From Proteobacteria bacterium UBA981 (GTDB taxonomy: Bacteria; Pseudomonadota; Gammaproteobacteria; Ga0077536), in NCBI GenBank assembly GCA_002292285.1, contig DBBP01000027.1, positions 171,300 through 235,299 on the forward strand: a stretch of 64,000 bases of DNA, in the 5' to 3' direction. Position 1 is the first letter of the stretch. The number at the start of each line of letters is the position of its first letter. Below, piece after piece: positions 7,086 through 15,336 of the stretch. The notes under the pieces are model-generated. The model saw only the letters and a program-made list of their open reading frames with translations, searched no databases and was not told where the DNA came from. The translations under genes and the position numbers were made by a program.

Positions 7086-8801
7086 GTGCCTGACCTGCGA
7101 GCCTATTTTAATCGCCGCCACGAGAACTGGGTGCTCGCGTGCATGCTATTGGTGTTGCATGCGGCTCTGGATGCCGGTCTCGACTCGGCCCTCTCATCTG
7201 CTTTGATGACTGCCCATCTCGGCTTGTTCTTCATGTGGCAACCGATCTGGCAGCAAGACCAGCACCTGCAGCTAAGTAGTGTCGCACTGATCGCGCTACT
7301 GGTCGTTGCGCTGGTCGCAACGCTCAGTTGGTGGAGCGTCTTTGCGTGGATGATGCTGCTGATCGGGATGGTCGCCGGGCGCTCGTTTTCGACTCGGCAA
7401 GAACGCTTCGTGTACATGATCACGCTGGCTTTTCTGATTTCCGAGTTTCTGATCAGTTGCACATCGTCACTATTTTTAGGCGGCGTTCTGGGAGGCGGCA
7501 TCGGCAAAACTTTTCAGTTTGGTCTCTATCTGTTGCCGATGGCATTGTTCGCTTTCCCGGCAATTTCAGCACCACAACGAGATCCGTTCGCAGTCGATTT
7601 TTTTCGCGGTATTACCTTCACCCTGTTGACTGCCTTGCTCGCCGTTTTCAGTGTATTGATGACCTTGCGTCTGAACATTGCCTACCCGCTCGCACTCGTC
7701 GCGATCCTAATGGCGCTGAGCATGCTGTTGTTCTTTCTCAGTTGGATGACAACGCCTGGCCAGGGCAATATCGGCCTGTTGGCGGTGTGGGAGAAATCGG
7801 TACTCAATATCGGGACACCATTCGAGGCGTGGCTCGGGAATATCGCCAATCTCGCTGCGCAGAGTGTCCGAGCCGACGATTTTCTGGCCGCCGCTGTAGC
7901 ACAACTCAACGACATTCCATGGGTTTGCGGACTGGAATGGAGTACGGGATTTTCACATGGCATCGAGGGCAGACGCTCGCAGCATTACCTTGATGTTGAA
8001 GCCGGCGATCTCAAAGTCACGCTGTTCGCTGAGCGCGAATTCAGCGCCGCGCTGCTCATTCACGGCGGCCTGCTGATTCAGGTGCTGGGACATTTTTATG
8101 CCGCTAAGCGCCGCGAGAATGAAGAAGCCAGCGAAGCGCATTTAAGGGCCATTTACGAGACCGGTGCACGCGTTACCCACGACGTCAAAAACCTCCTGCA
8201 AACCATGAATACGCTCGCTGGTTCTCTGCAGGTCGCCACCACCGACGAGCAAAAACGTCGCGGTTTCGATTTGCTCAAACGCCGCTTGCCAGACATAGCG
8301 AGGCGTTTGCAGTTCGCATTGGATAAGTTGGAACGGCCGGAAGCCAACGCACCGCTGTGGGTTGACGCCCGCGTCTGGTGGGACTCGGTTATCGCACGGG
8401 TCACAGCCAACGACGTTCACTGCGCAGAGACTCTCGGGCCATATGAATGGACCATTCCGGCCGACTGCTTTGATAGCGTGCTGGATAATCTGATCGACAA
8501 TGCGCGGAATAAAATCGCGGCGGGCGACGGCTCCGGCATCAATGTGAGCATTGAAGCCAGCGCGACCGGTGTGACCGCGACGGTGACCGATGATGGTTCG
8601 GCAATCAACGAGCGCCTGGGTAAGCAACTCTTTCGCGGCCCGGTTGAATCCCGCACTGGCCTCGGCATTGGCTTATATCAGGCGGCCCGCCAAGCGCAGT
8701 TGAGCGGTTGCGAACTAAACCTCAACGAAAACCGCGATGGCGAGGTGGGTTTTGCGCTTTTTTGCCCAGCCACCGGGCGTTCGAGCGGCACTGGCAACTG
8801 A
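7086..8801 (+). CDS. Membrane sensor histidine kinase (orphan)
   Basis: The roughly 571-residue protein has an N-terminal region with several membrane helices (residues about 15-230), a linker, and a kinase core. The phospho-acceptor is His365 in VTHDVKNLLQ. The ATPase domain shows an N box (DNLIDNARNK), G1 (VTDDGSAI) and G2 (GLGIGLYQAARQA). The GTG at 7086 has GAGGA about 8 nt upstream and puts the first helix soon after the start; the frame is open back to 6894 but that would overlap the divergent permease gene. No response regulator is adjacent. The sigma-54 response regulator at 21280-22713, at the far end of the pilus operon, is the most likely partner. Confidence 0.85.
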   Translation: MPDLRAYFNRRHENWVLACMLLVLHAALDAGLDSALSSALMTAHLGLFFMWQPIWQQDQHLQLSSVALIALLVVALVATLSWWSVFAWMMLLIGMVAGRSFSTRQERFVYMITLAFLISEFLISCTSSLFLGGVLGGGIGKTFQFGLYLLPMALFAFPAISAPQRDPFAVDFFRGITFTLLTALLAVFSVLMTLRLNIAYPLALVAILMALSMLLFFLSWMTTPGQGNIGLLAVWEKSVLNIGTPFEAWLGNIANLAAQSVRADDFLAAAVAQLNDIPWVCGLEWSTGFSHGIEGRRSQHYLDVEAGDLKVTLFAEREFSAALLIHGGLLIQVLGHFYAAKRRENEEASEAHLRAIYETGARVTHDVKNLLQTMNTLAGSLQVATTDEQKRRGFDLLKRRLPDIARRLQFALDKLERPEANAPLWVDARVWWDSVIARVTANDVHCAETLGPYEWTIPADCFDSVLDNLIDNARNKIAAGDGSGINVSIEASATGVTATVTDDGSAINERLGKQLFRGPVESRTGLGIGLYQAARQAQLSGCELNLNENRDGEVGFALFCPATGRSSGTGN

Positions 8802-8924
8802 CCCGGCTCAGTCCGCTCTGGCCTGGCGTCACCGCTACGCCCTAGGCGCCCGCTAGTGACCTTGACCGCGTGTGTAGTGAATGGAGGGTAGGGTCATCGA
8901 TGGCGTAAGACACCACCTTCAGCC

Positions 8925-9725
8925 TCACGGCAATTGGCCCGCACTAACGAGACGGTTGTTCAGAATCGTTGGCGACAGCCAGCGCAAAATGTCGTCGAAT
9001 TCACACATCGCGACTGACTCGTTTTCGTCGTCGTTACATGGCGATTGATCGGCGGCGTAGATTCGCGCATAGAAAACCGCATCACTATCGACGTTCTCGG
9101 ACTCGTCGCGATTTCGCGCAGGAACGCGTGCACGTGGGCGTCCCTGCTGGCTAACAGCCCCGTATCCGTTCGCCCCATGCGATAACACCACGGCGGGCAC
9201 GGCGTTGGCCTGAACAAAATCGAACTCCCCCTCCGCCAATGGCGTGGCAGGATTATCACCACGGGTACGGATCTCTACGTCGCCCATTTCGCACAGATCG
9301 AGGTCACCATCGTCCGAACGGCAAATACCATCATCAGTAGCGGCGAAATTAGCGCCACTACCTGGCGACAGTGACGTTGCCGCTGTGACTCGGTAGCGGA
9401 CACGGTTTCCCCAGGCGTCGTAGCCCGGAACACCCAGGTCCACATAGGGAAGAAAGCCCTCGTTGGTTAGACAGGCGCGCGTTCCAAGGCGGTCTTCACG
9501 ACCATTGCTACTCTGCTCTGCGTCCGGACATGGCAAACGAGCGAAGGCAAGCGCGAAACCGTATAAACCCTCCACGGACTGCTCGAGTATCACCTCGGTG
9601 GCTCGCCGCGCGCGCGACTCCAACTGGACTCGCAAAGGCGTGAGTGTGGCTGCGAATAGTGCGCCAGCAATGAAGAGCACAACCGCCATCTCAAGCAAGG
9701 TAAACCCACTATTTTTGCGATTCAT
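8925..9725 (-). CDS. Type IV prepilin-like minor pilin (MSHA locus)
   Basis: The 266-residue protein starts with MNRKNSG-FTLLE, the prepilin peptidase site, followed by a hydrophobic helix. The globular part has several Cys residues (CPD, RACL, GICRSDDGDLDLCE) that could form disulfides. It is the last gene of the leftward pilus operon and overlaps the preceding gene by 4 bp. Position and size resemble the MshC/MshD/MshO type of minor pilin, which helps start or cap a pilus, but I cannot assign the specific one. Confidence 0.75.
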   Translation of the reverse strand: MNRKNSGFTLLEMAVVLFIAGALFAATLTPLRVQLESRARRATEVILEQSVEGLYGFALAFARLPCPDAEQSSNGREDRLGTRACLTNEGFLPYVDLGVPGYDAWGNRVRYRVTAATSLSPGSGANFAATDDGICRSDDGDLDLCEMGDVEIRTRGDNPATPLAEGEFDFVQANAVPAVVLSHGANGYGAVSQQGRPRARVPARNRDESENVDSDAVFYARIYAADQSPCNDDENESVAMCEFDDILRWLSPTILNNRLVSAGQLP

Positions 9726-10789
9726 GGCAGACGTTCGATGATGCGCAGTCTGTCGTTAAACAGCGATGATGCGGGTGCAACGGAGAACGGCTCGTTGCGA
9801 TCGCCTGCCCGTCGATTACCCTGCTCCAGCCATGCAGCAATGTCACTGTCAGCAGCGCGCTGCATAAATCCAGGCAGAGCCGGGCCCGCTGCAATCGCCA
9901 CTGCTCGCACGTTTCCATGCATCGTGGGCGAGCGCCCCGCGCGCGAGATCTCGACGCGTAGACATTCCAGACGCGCCAAGCAATCGGACTCGGCGAAGGC
10001 CAGAAACACGCGCTCGTACCATCCGTTGCGAATTAACCAGGCCGGCAGTTCACCGTGATTAACGTCTGGCGCGTACGGAATACCATGCACAGCAAAGAAG
10101 CCCTGCGTGGCTGCGTTGCTGCTCAGACTCATGTGAGCGCTGCGGCCATCGAGGTGGCTGACGGTGAGCGATATTTCGATAAACAGTCCCGGCAGCGCGC
10201 CGAGTTGACCCGGCTGATTGACGACGACGCTGCGGGTGCGCGCTCGCGCTAAGGTCGGCGGAGAGACGCTCAGGTTTGGGGCATCATTGCGAATTGCGAA
10301 ACTCACTCGGTAATCGAACGCCCAGTCGCCATCACGCTGGGCGCGCTCAAGCTCACAACGTGCCACTTCGCGCGGCGGCACCAGCTCATCAGGGGACCAC
10401 CACAAGCAGGTTGCCTGGCCAGCCAGAGCGACAGCTAACTCCATGCCGGCAAGTGCTGTGCAGGGCAACCGAGACAGACACCCCTGCGGTATGAGACCGT
10501 CGGCGTCGTCGAGCGAGACAGTCGCGTCGTTAAGCTCCCAGCTAAGCGCAATATCAGCGGCGAAGCTGTCCTGCGCATCGATGGAGCGCTGAGGATCGAA
10601 ATAATGGAACGGTAGCCATCCTTCTCGCTGACCGACTTCACTGAGCCGCGATGCCGATGCTGCGGCACGTTGGGGGGACAACCAGGGGTAGCGTCCGCCG
10701 TTAAGCGAGGCGAACATATTCAGGCGTTGCGCCAATTCCCCGAGTACTCGGGTTTCTACCGCTGCCATCAAATCGCGACGGGTGAGCAA
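9722..10789 (-). CDS. C-terminal part of a frameshifted prepilin-like protein
   Basis: The frame opens with LLTRRDLMAAVETRVLGELAQRL and continues for about 350 residues with no signal sequence of its own. It is open further upstream, where it encodes AAEQFLEHQNADG, and this is the natural continuation of the protein begun at 11415. The two frames together make one protein of about 560 residues of the type found downstream of mshK in MSHA-like loci. It overlaps the last prepilin gene by 4 bp. Taken alone the piece would have no export signal, so it is unlikely to function unless the frame is restored. Confidence 0.6.
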   Translation of the reverse strand: MLTRRDLMAAVETRVLGELAQRLNMFASLNGGRYPWLSPQRAAASASRLSEVGQREGWLPFHYFDPQRSIDAQDSFAADIALSWELNDATVSLDDADGLIPQGCLSRLPCTALAGMELAVALAGQATCLWWSPDELVPPREVARCELERAQRDGDWAFDYRVSFAIRNDAPNLSVSPPTLARARTRSVVVNQPGQLGALPGLFIEISLTVSHLDGRSAHMSLSSNAATQGFFAVHGIPYAPDVNHGELPAWLIRNGWYERVFLAFAESDCLARLECLRVEISRAGRSPTMHGNVRAVAIAAGPALPGFMQRAADSDIAAWLEQGNRRAGDRNEPFSVAPASSLFNDRLRIIERLP

Positions 10790-11415
10790 CGCAGTTTGGT
10801 CGTTGTGCGCGGGCGTGGTGAGCGGGTTGCGCGTAAAGCTTGCTGCGTTACCGTCTGCGTTCTGATGTTCCAGGAATTGTTCGGCAGCGGCCGGGACCCA
10901 CGATAGTGTTGTTGTGCAAGTGGCGGGCCGGGCGCAATCAGCACGGCGACAGTCTGTTCGCCGTCGACCATCACAAGCCCGGCTACGTCACTATTCAGGG
11001 GCTCAAGTTTTGGGTTATAGCGGTGTGCCTGGGATACCGCGTACCACAACGCCTGTCCGCTCGAATCGCGAATGTCATTCGTGCGCAGCGTGTGCCATGG
11101 GAATCGTCCGAGTGTGGATCCGGTCGTCACCGAACACGCCGAACCCGCTATGCCGCGCCGGTTACGAGCGGGGCAAGGCAGATAACCGGGGCCGAAGCGC
11201 GGATTGACTCGATCAGGGTAGGCGGCGGCGTAACCGAGCAGCGCCTGGCGCGCCTGGTCCAGAGCTGCCTTCGTTGCCGCGCTCTGATGTCGGCGCTCGC
11301 CCGCACGATCTGTGAAGTGTCCAGCGAGGTAGACCGACGACGCCGTGAGCATGACGGTCATGAGCGCCAGGACAGCGAAACCGGCTTCGCGCGCGGATGG
11401 GAACGGCGTTTTCAT
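10768..11415 (-). CDS. N-terminal part of a frameshifted prepilin-like protein
   Basis: The product begins MKTPFPSAREAGFAVLALM, a PilX/MshP-like start with a Gly-Phe step and a hydrophobic helix but no Glu at +5. A good ribosome binding site (AAAGGAG) precedes the ATG. After residue 175 or so the sequence turns into low-quality Arg/Thr-rich residues, while the -1 frame becomes the conserved continuation. The frame change lies at about 10885-10905, around GGGTCCCGG on the coding strand; one extra C there would join it to the frame ending at 9722. Confidence 0.6.
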   Translation of the reverse strand: MKTPFPSAREAGFAVLALMTVMLTASSVYLAGHFTDRAGERRHQSAATKAALDQARQALLGYAAAYPDRVNPRFGPGYLPCPARNRRGIAGSACSVTTGSTLGRFPWHTLRTNDIRDSSGQALWYAVSQAHRYNPKLEPLNSDVAGLVMVDGEQTVAVLIAPGPPLAQQHYRGSRPLPNNSWNIRTQTVTQQALRATRSPRPRTTTKLRCSPVAI

Positions 11416-11436
11416 TTGGCAAACTCCTTTTGCCTG

Positions 11437-11459
11437 AGCGCGCTTCCTGCGCGCTTTTT
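11437..11459 (+). other. Hairpin with T run inside the pilus operon
   Basis: AGCGCGC and GCGCGCT form a 7-bp stem with loop TTCCT followed by TTTT on the plus strand. It lies between the mshK-like gene and the prepilin-like gene, both on the minus strand, so it has terminator form only for antisense transcription. Confidence 0.3.
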
Positions 11460-11471
11460 GTCATGGCCCGG

Positions 11472-11957
11472 TTAGTCGTCCGTGCCCTCGCCAGTTGCTG
11501 GTCGCGCTATTTCATAGGCGTCACTGACTTCATTTAAAACTGGATCAAATGATTGCCCCGGTTTGAGCAGGATCCCACGGGGCGCATCGCCCAGAGGTAA
11601 CCTGACACGAGCGGATTCCAGGGTAACCTGGTGGGGGTCAAGGCCGATGTCGCCGAAATTACCCTGATGGGAATCCATCCCGTTCACCCACACCGTTTGC
11701 GGGCCGTCCGAACGCGATACGTATCCGTCGACGCGCACTGCGTTCGAACTCGTCACTGGCAGGTCTTCTGCAACCAACGATACGGAAGCTTCTCCATCGT
11801 CGTGTCCGTCCGCCGTTGACGCCGTTTCAACGTAACGAGCGTGGTCAAGGGCGGCGCGCTGCTCAGGGGTCAAAAACAATCGCCCAAGCTCTTGGGCGCT
11901 GGCCGGGTGTGCCAGCGTGAGCGCACCAAGCAGCACCATCCTGACCACATATTTCAT
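11472..11957 (-). CDS. mshK: MshK-like periplasmic pilus assembly protein
   Basis: The 161-residue protein has a signal peptide (MVLLGALTLAHPASA, cut near residue 21). Its C-terminal half carries the pattern VRVDGYVSRSDG..TVWVNG and, later, LKPGQSFDP, seen in MshK and related periplasmic connector proteins of type IV pilus and type II secretion systems. It overlaps mshJ by 4 bp. The assignment rests on operon position together with this short motif, since the family is poorly conserved. Confidence 0.6.
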   Translation of the reverse strand: MKYVVRMVLLGALTLAHPASAQELGRLFLTPEQRAALDHARYVETASTADGHDDGEASVSLVAEDLPVTSSNAVRVDGYVSRSDGPQTVWVNGMDSHQGNFGDIGLDPHQVTLESARVRLPLGDAPRGILLKPGQSFDPVLNEVSDAYEIARPATGEGTDD

Positions 11958-12574
11958 AACGACAGCTCCGCAGTACCACTCAGATCAAGCGTCAACCAGT
12001 CCAGTTTGCAATCGACCTGCACGTTAGGGCGCGTCGCATCGAGGTCAAATTCCTTGTCAACAATGCTGAAGTTACATTCCCTGACCGTGTATTGCCCCAG
12101 GGCGTCGCGATCGAGTACGTCTAATAGGCGCAGGATGTCGCCTTCATGTATTAATCCCAGGTGTAAATCCATCGCACTGGCGCGCACGATGTAGCCGCCG
12201 ATGTCCAATTCGTATTCGAGCGTCGTTTCACGTTGCGCTTCAAGTTTGTAGTTCAAGTCCGGAATTTTTATCGCGTCACCTGCGCGACGCAATGTTTCCA
12301 GCCAACTGAGACGGCGTTCCTGGCCCAACAGGCCGGCCCGGAACAGGCGTACGAATTCGGGATAGAACTCTTCGATGATGCGCTCTTCCTCGTCGACTGC
12401 CAGGTATTGCTGACTCGCGTTGCGGAAGAGCATGTGGTTGGATTGATATTCGCGCTGCATGTTCTGTTTGAAGTAGAAACTTGCAGCGAGCATTCCAATC
12501 GACACCAGCACGCAAACCGTAAACACGATTACCGTGCCGCGCAAAATACTCCAATCAACTTTCTTGGCTGCCAT
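11954..12574 (-). CDS. mshJ: MshJ-like (PilO-type) inner-membrane pilus assembly protein
   Basis: The 206-residue protein has one N-terminal membrane helix (residues 14-33) and a periplasmic part with a coiled-coil segment followed by an alpha-beta region, as in PilO/MshJ. Together with MshI and MshK it would form the alignment complex linking the inner-membrane platform to the outer membrane. Its start lies inside the end of mshI (20-bp overlap), so the two are probably translationally coupled. Confidence 0.65.
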   Translation of the reverse strand: MAAKKVDWSILRGTVIVFTVCVLVSIGMLAASFYFKQNMQREYQSNHMLFRNASQQYLAVDEEERIIEEFYPEFVRLFRAGLLGQERRLSWLETLRRAGDAIKIPDLNYKLEAQRETTLEYELDIGGYIVRASAMDLHLGLIHEGDILRLLDVLDRDALGQYTVRECNFSIVDKEFDLDATRPNVQVDCKLDWLTLDLSGTAELSL

Positions 12575-14159
12575 CGCTCACACCGAGTACGAGTTTCAAT
12601 CGGAACGCTGCCACTGCTCGATCTTCGTTGATTGTCGTTGAGCCACTCACGCTGGCATCGGAGCGAACATCGAGCGGGTATTGCAACACTTCAACCGACT
12701 CCACGTTCGGTCGCTTCTCAAGTTCACCAGCCAAGCGGTCAATGATATCAATAGCGCCGCGGTAATCGCCGGAAAAGCGCGCCAGGTGCCCATTAAGTTC
12801 TGCGATCTGAAAGTACGCGTAGTTGCTGGCGATAGGAAGGCCGTCAAGTCCAATCCCGGCACCGGAATCGTCGGCCTCGTCATCCAGCGTTACTTCCGTA
12901 CTCCAGCTAACGGCGTCCAGTTGGACGGCCTGGTTGTGGTCGAGCGCATCGCCGAGCAATTGCAGCATGGGTTCGGGACTGCTTTTGTAACTGCGTAACG
13001 CCTGGATGGCGTCCACCGCGGTTTTAATCTCGCGCGGTTCTACTGGCGTAGCCGGTAACTTGCTGCGCGCCATCTCGAAACGTTGCTGATAGAACTCGGC
13101 CTTTTGCGCGGCATCGAGGGACTGCTGTTTCAGTAGCACACCTTCAATGAAGCTGAAGCCACTCCAGCCGGCACTCGCGAGCAATAGCATCAAACTTGCA
13201 ACCGCGAGTCCGATGCGAGTGCGATGCATGGAATAAAACTGCGTCTCTTCGGGCTGCGCGTAATGGTTTCGCGGAATCTTGCTCGCTAGTACTTTGGCAA
13301 ATATCAAGTCCGAGTAATGCGACTCGCCGGTCTGTTTCAGCCCCAGACGCGAACCAACATCGTCGACATCGAGCAGGTGGAACTTCTCCTGGTCGGTGTC
13401 ACGACAGTGTTGTTCGAGCTCGCTGAGAAGCTGCCCGTAACTAAGAATATAAATACTCAACGGGCTGTCACGGGAAATTAGGGCGAGGCTGTTCAGGTAG
13501 CGGCGCAGTTTCTCAACCTCGCCCATCAGGTGGGCGGCGAAAGGTACGGAGCCGAGACGTGGCATGTGAGCCAGGCGGCTAATCTTTAAATGACCATCAC
13601 GGAAAAATGTTTGCCGCAGGCCACTCGCCTTTTGCAGACTGATGAGCAATACATTCGGACCGGTAGCGCCGATTTTCTTCAGGATTCGCTCGCTCAGAAT
13701 CGGCAAGGAATAGATTCCGGCCAGCGGCACCTTATGTGCGCTCAGGATATCCAGCCATGGCGTCAATACTTCCGGACGCGTGATTGCGGTCAGCAAAACT
13801 CTATCGTCACGACGATCGCCGCTTTCACGCCCCTGGCGCAACGCGTGATGGTAACGAGTGCCCCGAAACAGGCGTGCGTACTTACGTTGCAGGACCGCTT
13901 TGCGATCCGCGCCGCTGACGTGCGGGATGGTATCGGCCCGATATTCTTCTTCCACCACATCGACAAGGATGCAAAGCGGGCCGGGTTCGAGCTCCGTCAT
14001 GCAACGTTCAAATGAGGCCAAACCGGCATCATCAGATCCGAAGATATAGGCTTGCGTGATCTCACCAGAATCAAACAGGTACAGGATCGCGCGCTCCGCG
14101 GCGATCATAAGCACCCGGGTATCGGCGCTGCTAAAAGTCGATTTGAGTAAAGAGGTCAT
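12555..14159 (-). CDS. mshI: MshI-like PilM/PilN fusion protein
   Basis: The roughly 534-residue protein joins a cytoplasmic PilM/MshI-like (actin-like fold) region of about 310 residues to a PilN-like part: one membrane helix (IGLAVASLMLLLASAGWSGF) followed by a periplasmic domain with an initial coiled coil. In other pili these are two separate proteins. I chose the ATG at 14159 (MTSLLKSTF), which overlaps the end of mshG by 29 bp; the frame extends 16 codons further upstream without a better start. It is intact. Confidence 0.7.
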   Translation of the reverse strand: MTSLLKSTFSSADTRVLMIAAERAILYLFDSGEITQAYIFGSDDAGLASFERCMTELEPGPLCILVDVVEEEYRADTIPHVSGADRKAVLQRKYARLFRGTRYHHALRQGRESGDRRDDRVLLTAITRPEVLTPWLDILSAHKVPLAGIYSLPILSERILKKIGATGPNVLLISLQKASGLRQTFFRDGHLKISRLAHMPRLGSVPFAAHLMGEVEKLRRYLNSLALISRDSPLSIYILSYGQLLSELEQHCRDTDQEKFHLLDVDDVGSRLGLKQTGESHYSDLIFAKVLASKIPRNHYAQPEETQFYSMHRTRIGLAVASLMLLLASAGWSGFSFIEGVLLKQQSLDAAQKAEFYQQRFEMARSKLPATPVEPREIKTAVDAIQALRSYKSSPEPMLQLLGDALDHNQAVQLDAVSWSTEVTLDDEADDSGAGIGLDGLPIASNYAYFQIAELNGHLARFSGDYRGAIDIIDRLAGELEKRPNVESVEVLQYPLDVRSDASVSGSTTINEDRAVAAFRLKLVLGVSDGSQES

Positions 14160-15336
14160 ATATCGGTCCCAGTACCGATGCCATAATCCAAAACAAGATG
14201 GAACCAAGGACGAGCGTAATTGCGGGCATAATCATCGCTTGCAAGCGTCCGACGGATTCGCTCACGTCGCGTGCGTAGAAGTAAGTGACGTTGTCGAGCG
14301 CCTCTTCAAGTGCGCCGGTGTTCTCGCCCACCCGTAACATGCGCACCACCAGGGGTGGAAACAGGCCGGTGTCGCCAAAACTTTTCGAGATACCTCCACC
14401 GTCAGCAATTTGACGACCGGCTTCGTTAATCGCTCGCGCTATGGCGCGATTACCGGCGACGTTCTCTGCGTTACGAATACATTCAAGCACGGTTATGCCA
14501 GAAGAATACATAATCGAAAAAACCGTACACACCCGCGTCACGATGAGCTTTTCGAGTACTGGCCCCACGATCGGTACGTGCAAAATCCATTCATCAACTC
14601 GCTCGGCAAAGCGCGGGTTTGTTTTGAAAGCCGCCACTGCGCCCGTAACTGCGAGAATTGGGCCGAACAAGACGACATACCAATACTCGGTCATGAATCC
14701 GGAGGTCGCGATCAACGCTTTGGTTTGCAAAGGCAGTTCCTGCCCCATCGTGGCGAGAAATGAAATAAGTTGCGGTACGACGTACATCATCAGGAAAAAC
14801 AACACGGCAATAACGACAACGGTCACAACCGCGGGATAGATCAACAGCTTTTTAGTGATCGCAGCCTGCTCATCCTGCCATTTGAGATTCTCAATCACTT
14901 TCGCCAGTACCCGATTGAGTTGGCCGCTTTCTTCACCGGCCTTAATCAAACTGACAAACACGGTTGGAAAGACGAACGGGAAATCAGCCATCGACGAGGA
15001 CAAGTTTTTGCCGCCCTCGATCGATTCAATTAAAGCGGCCGTAACCTCGCGCAGACGCTTGTTGTCGACGGTGTCACGCAGGTCGGTCAAGCCCTCAAGA
15101 ATCGGTACCCCGGCGCGCACAAGATGTTCGAGATGAAAACAAAAGGTAATCAGGTCAACGCGTTTAACACCGCGACCGGTCACATTCTTGTCGTTCGATG
15201 GCATCTCGCGAAAATTGACAAGGTCGAGTCCCATGCGACTGAGGCGGACTTCAAGATCAGCCGGGTTGGCCGCATCGACACGGCCCTGCAGGATGCGCCC
15301 GGTGGCATTGATCGCTTTGTAGCGGTACGCCTCCAT
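14131..15336 (-). CDS. mshG: Inner-membrane platform protein MshG (PilC/GspF family)
   Basis: The 401-residue protein has the two T2SSF domains of the family, separated by membrane helices (about residues 165-190 and 215-237) and ended by a third (LQAMIMPAITLVLGSILFWIM). It forms the membrane platform on which the assembly ATPase acts. The length matches PilC/GspF/MshG. The start shares one base with the mshE stop (TGATG), so translation is probably coupled. Intact. Confidence 0.88.
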   Translation of the reverse strand: MEAYRYKAINATGRILQGRVDAANPADLEVRLSRMGLDLVNFREMPSNDKNVTGRGVKRVDLITFCFHLEHLVRAGVPILEGLTDLRDTVDNKRLREVTAALIESIEGGKNLSSSMADFPFVFPTVFVSLIKAGEESGQLNRVLAKVIENLKWQDEQAAITKKLLIYPAVVTVVVIAVLFFLMMYVVPQLISFLATMGQELPLQTKALIATSGFMTEYWYVVLFGPILAVTGAVAAFKTNPRFAERVDEWILHVPIVGPVLEKLIVTRVCTVFSIMYSSGITVLECIRNAENVAGNRAIARAINEAGRQIADGGGISKSFGDTGLFPPLVVRMLRVGENTGALEEALDNVTYFYARDVSESVGRLQAMIMPAITLVLGSILFWIMASVLGPIYDLFTQIDF

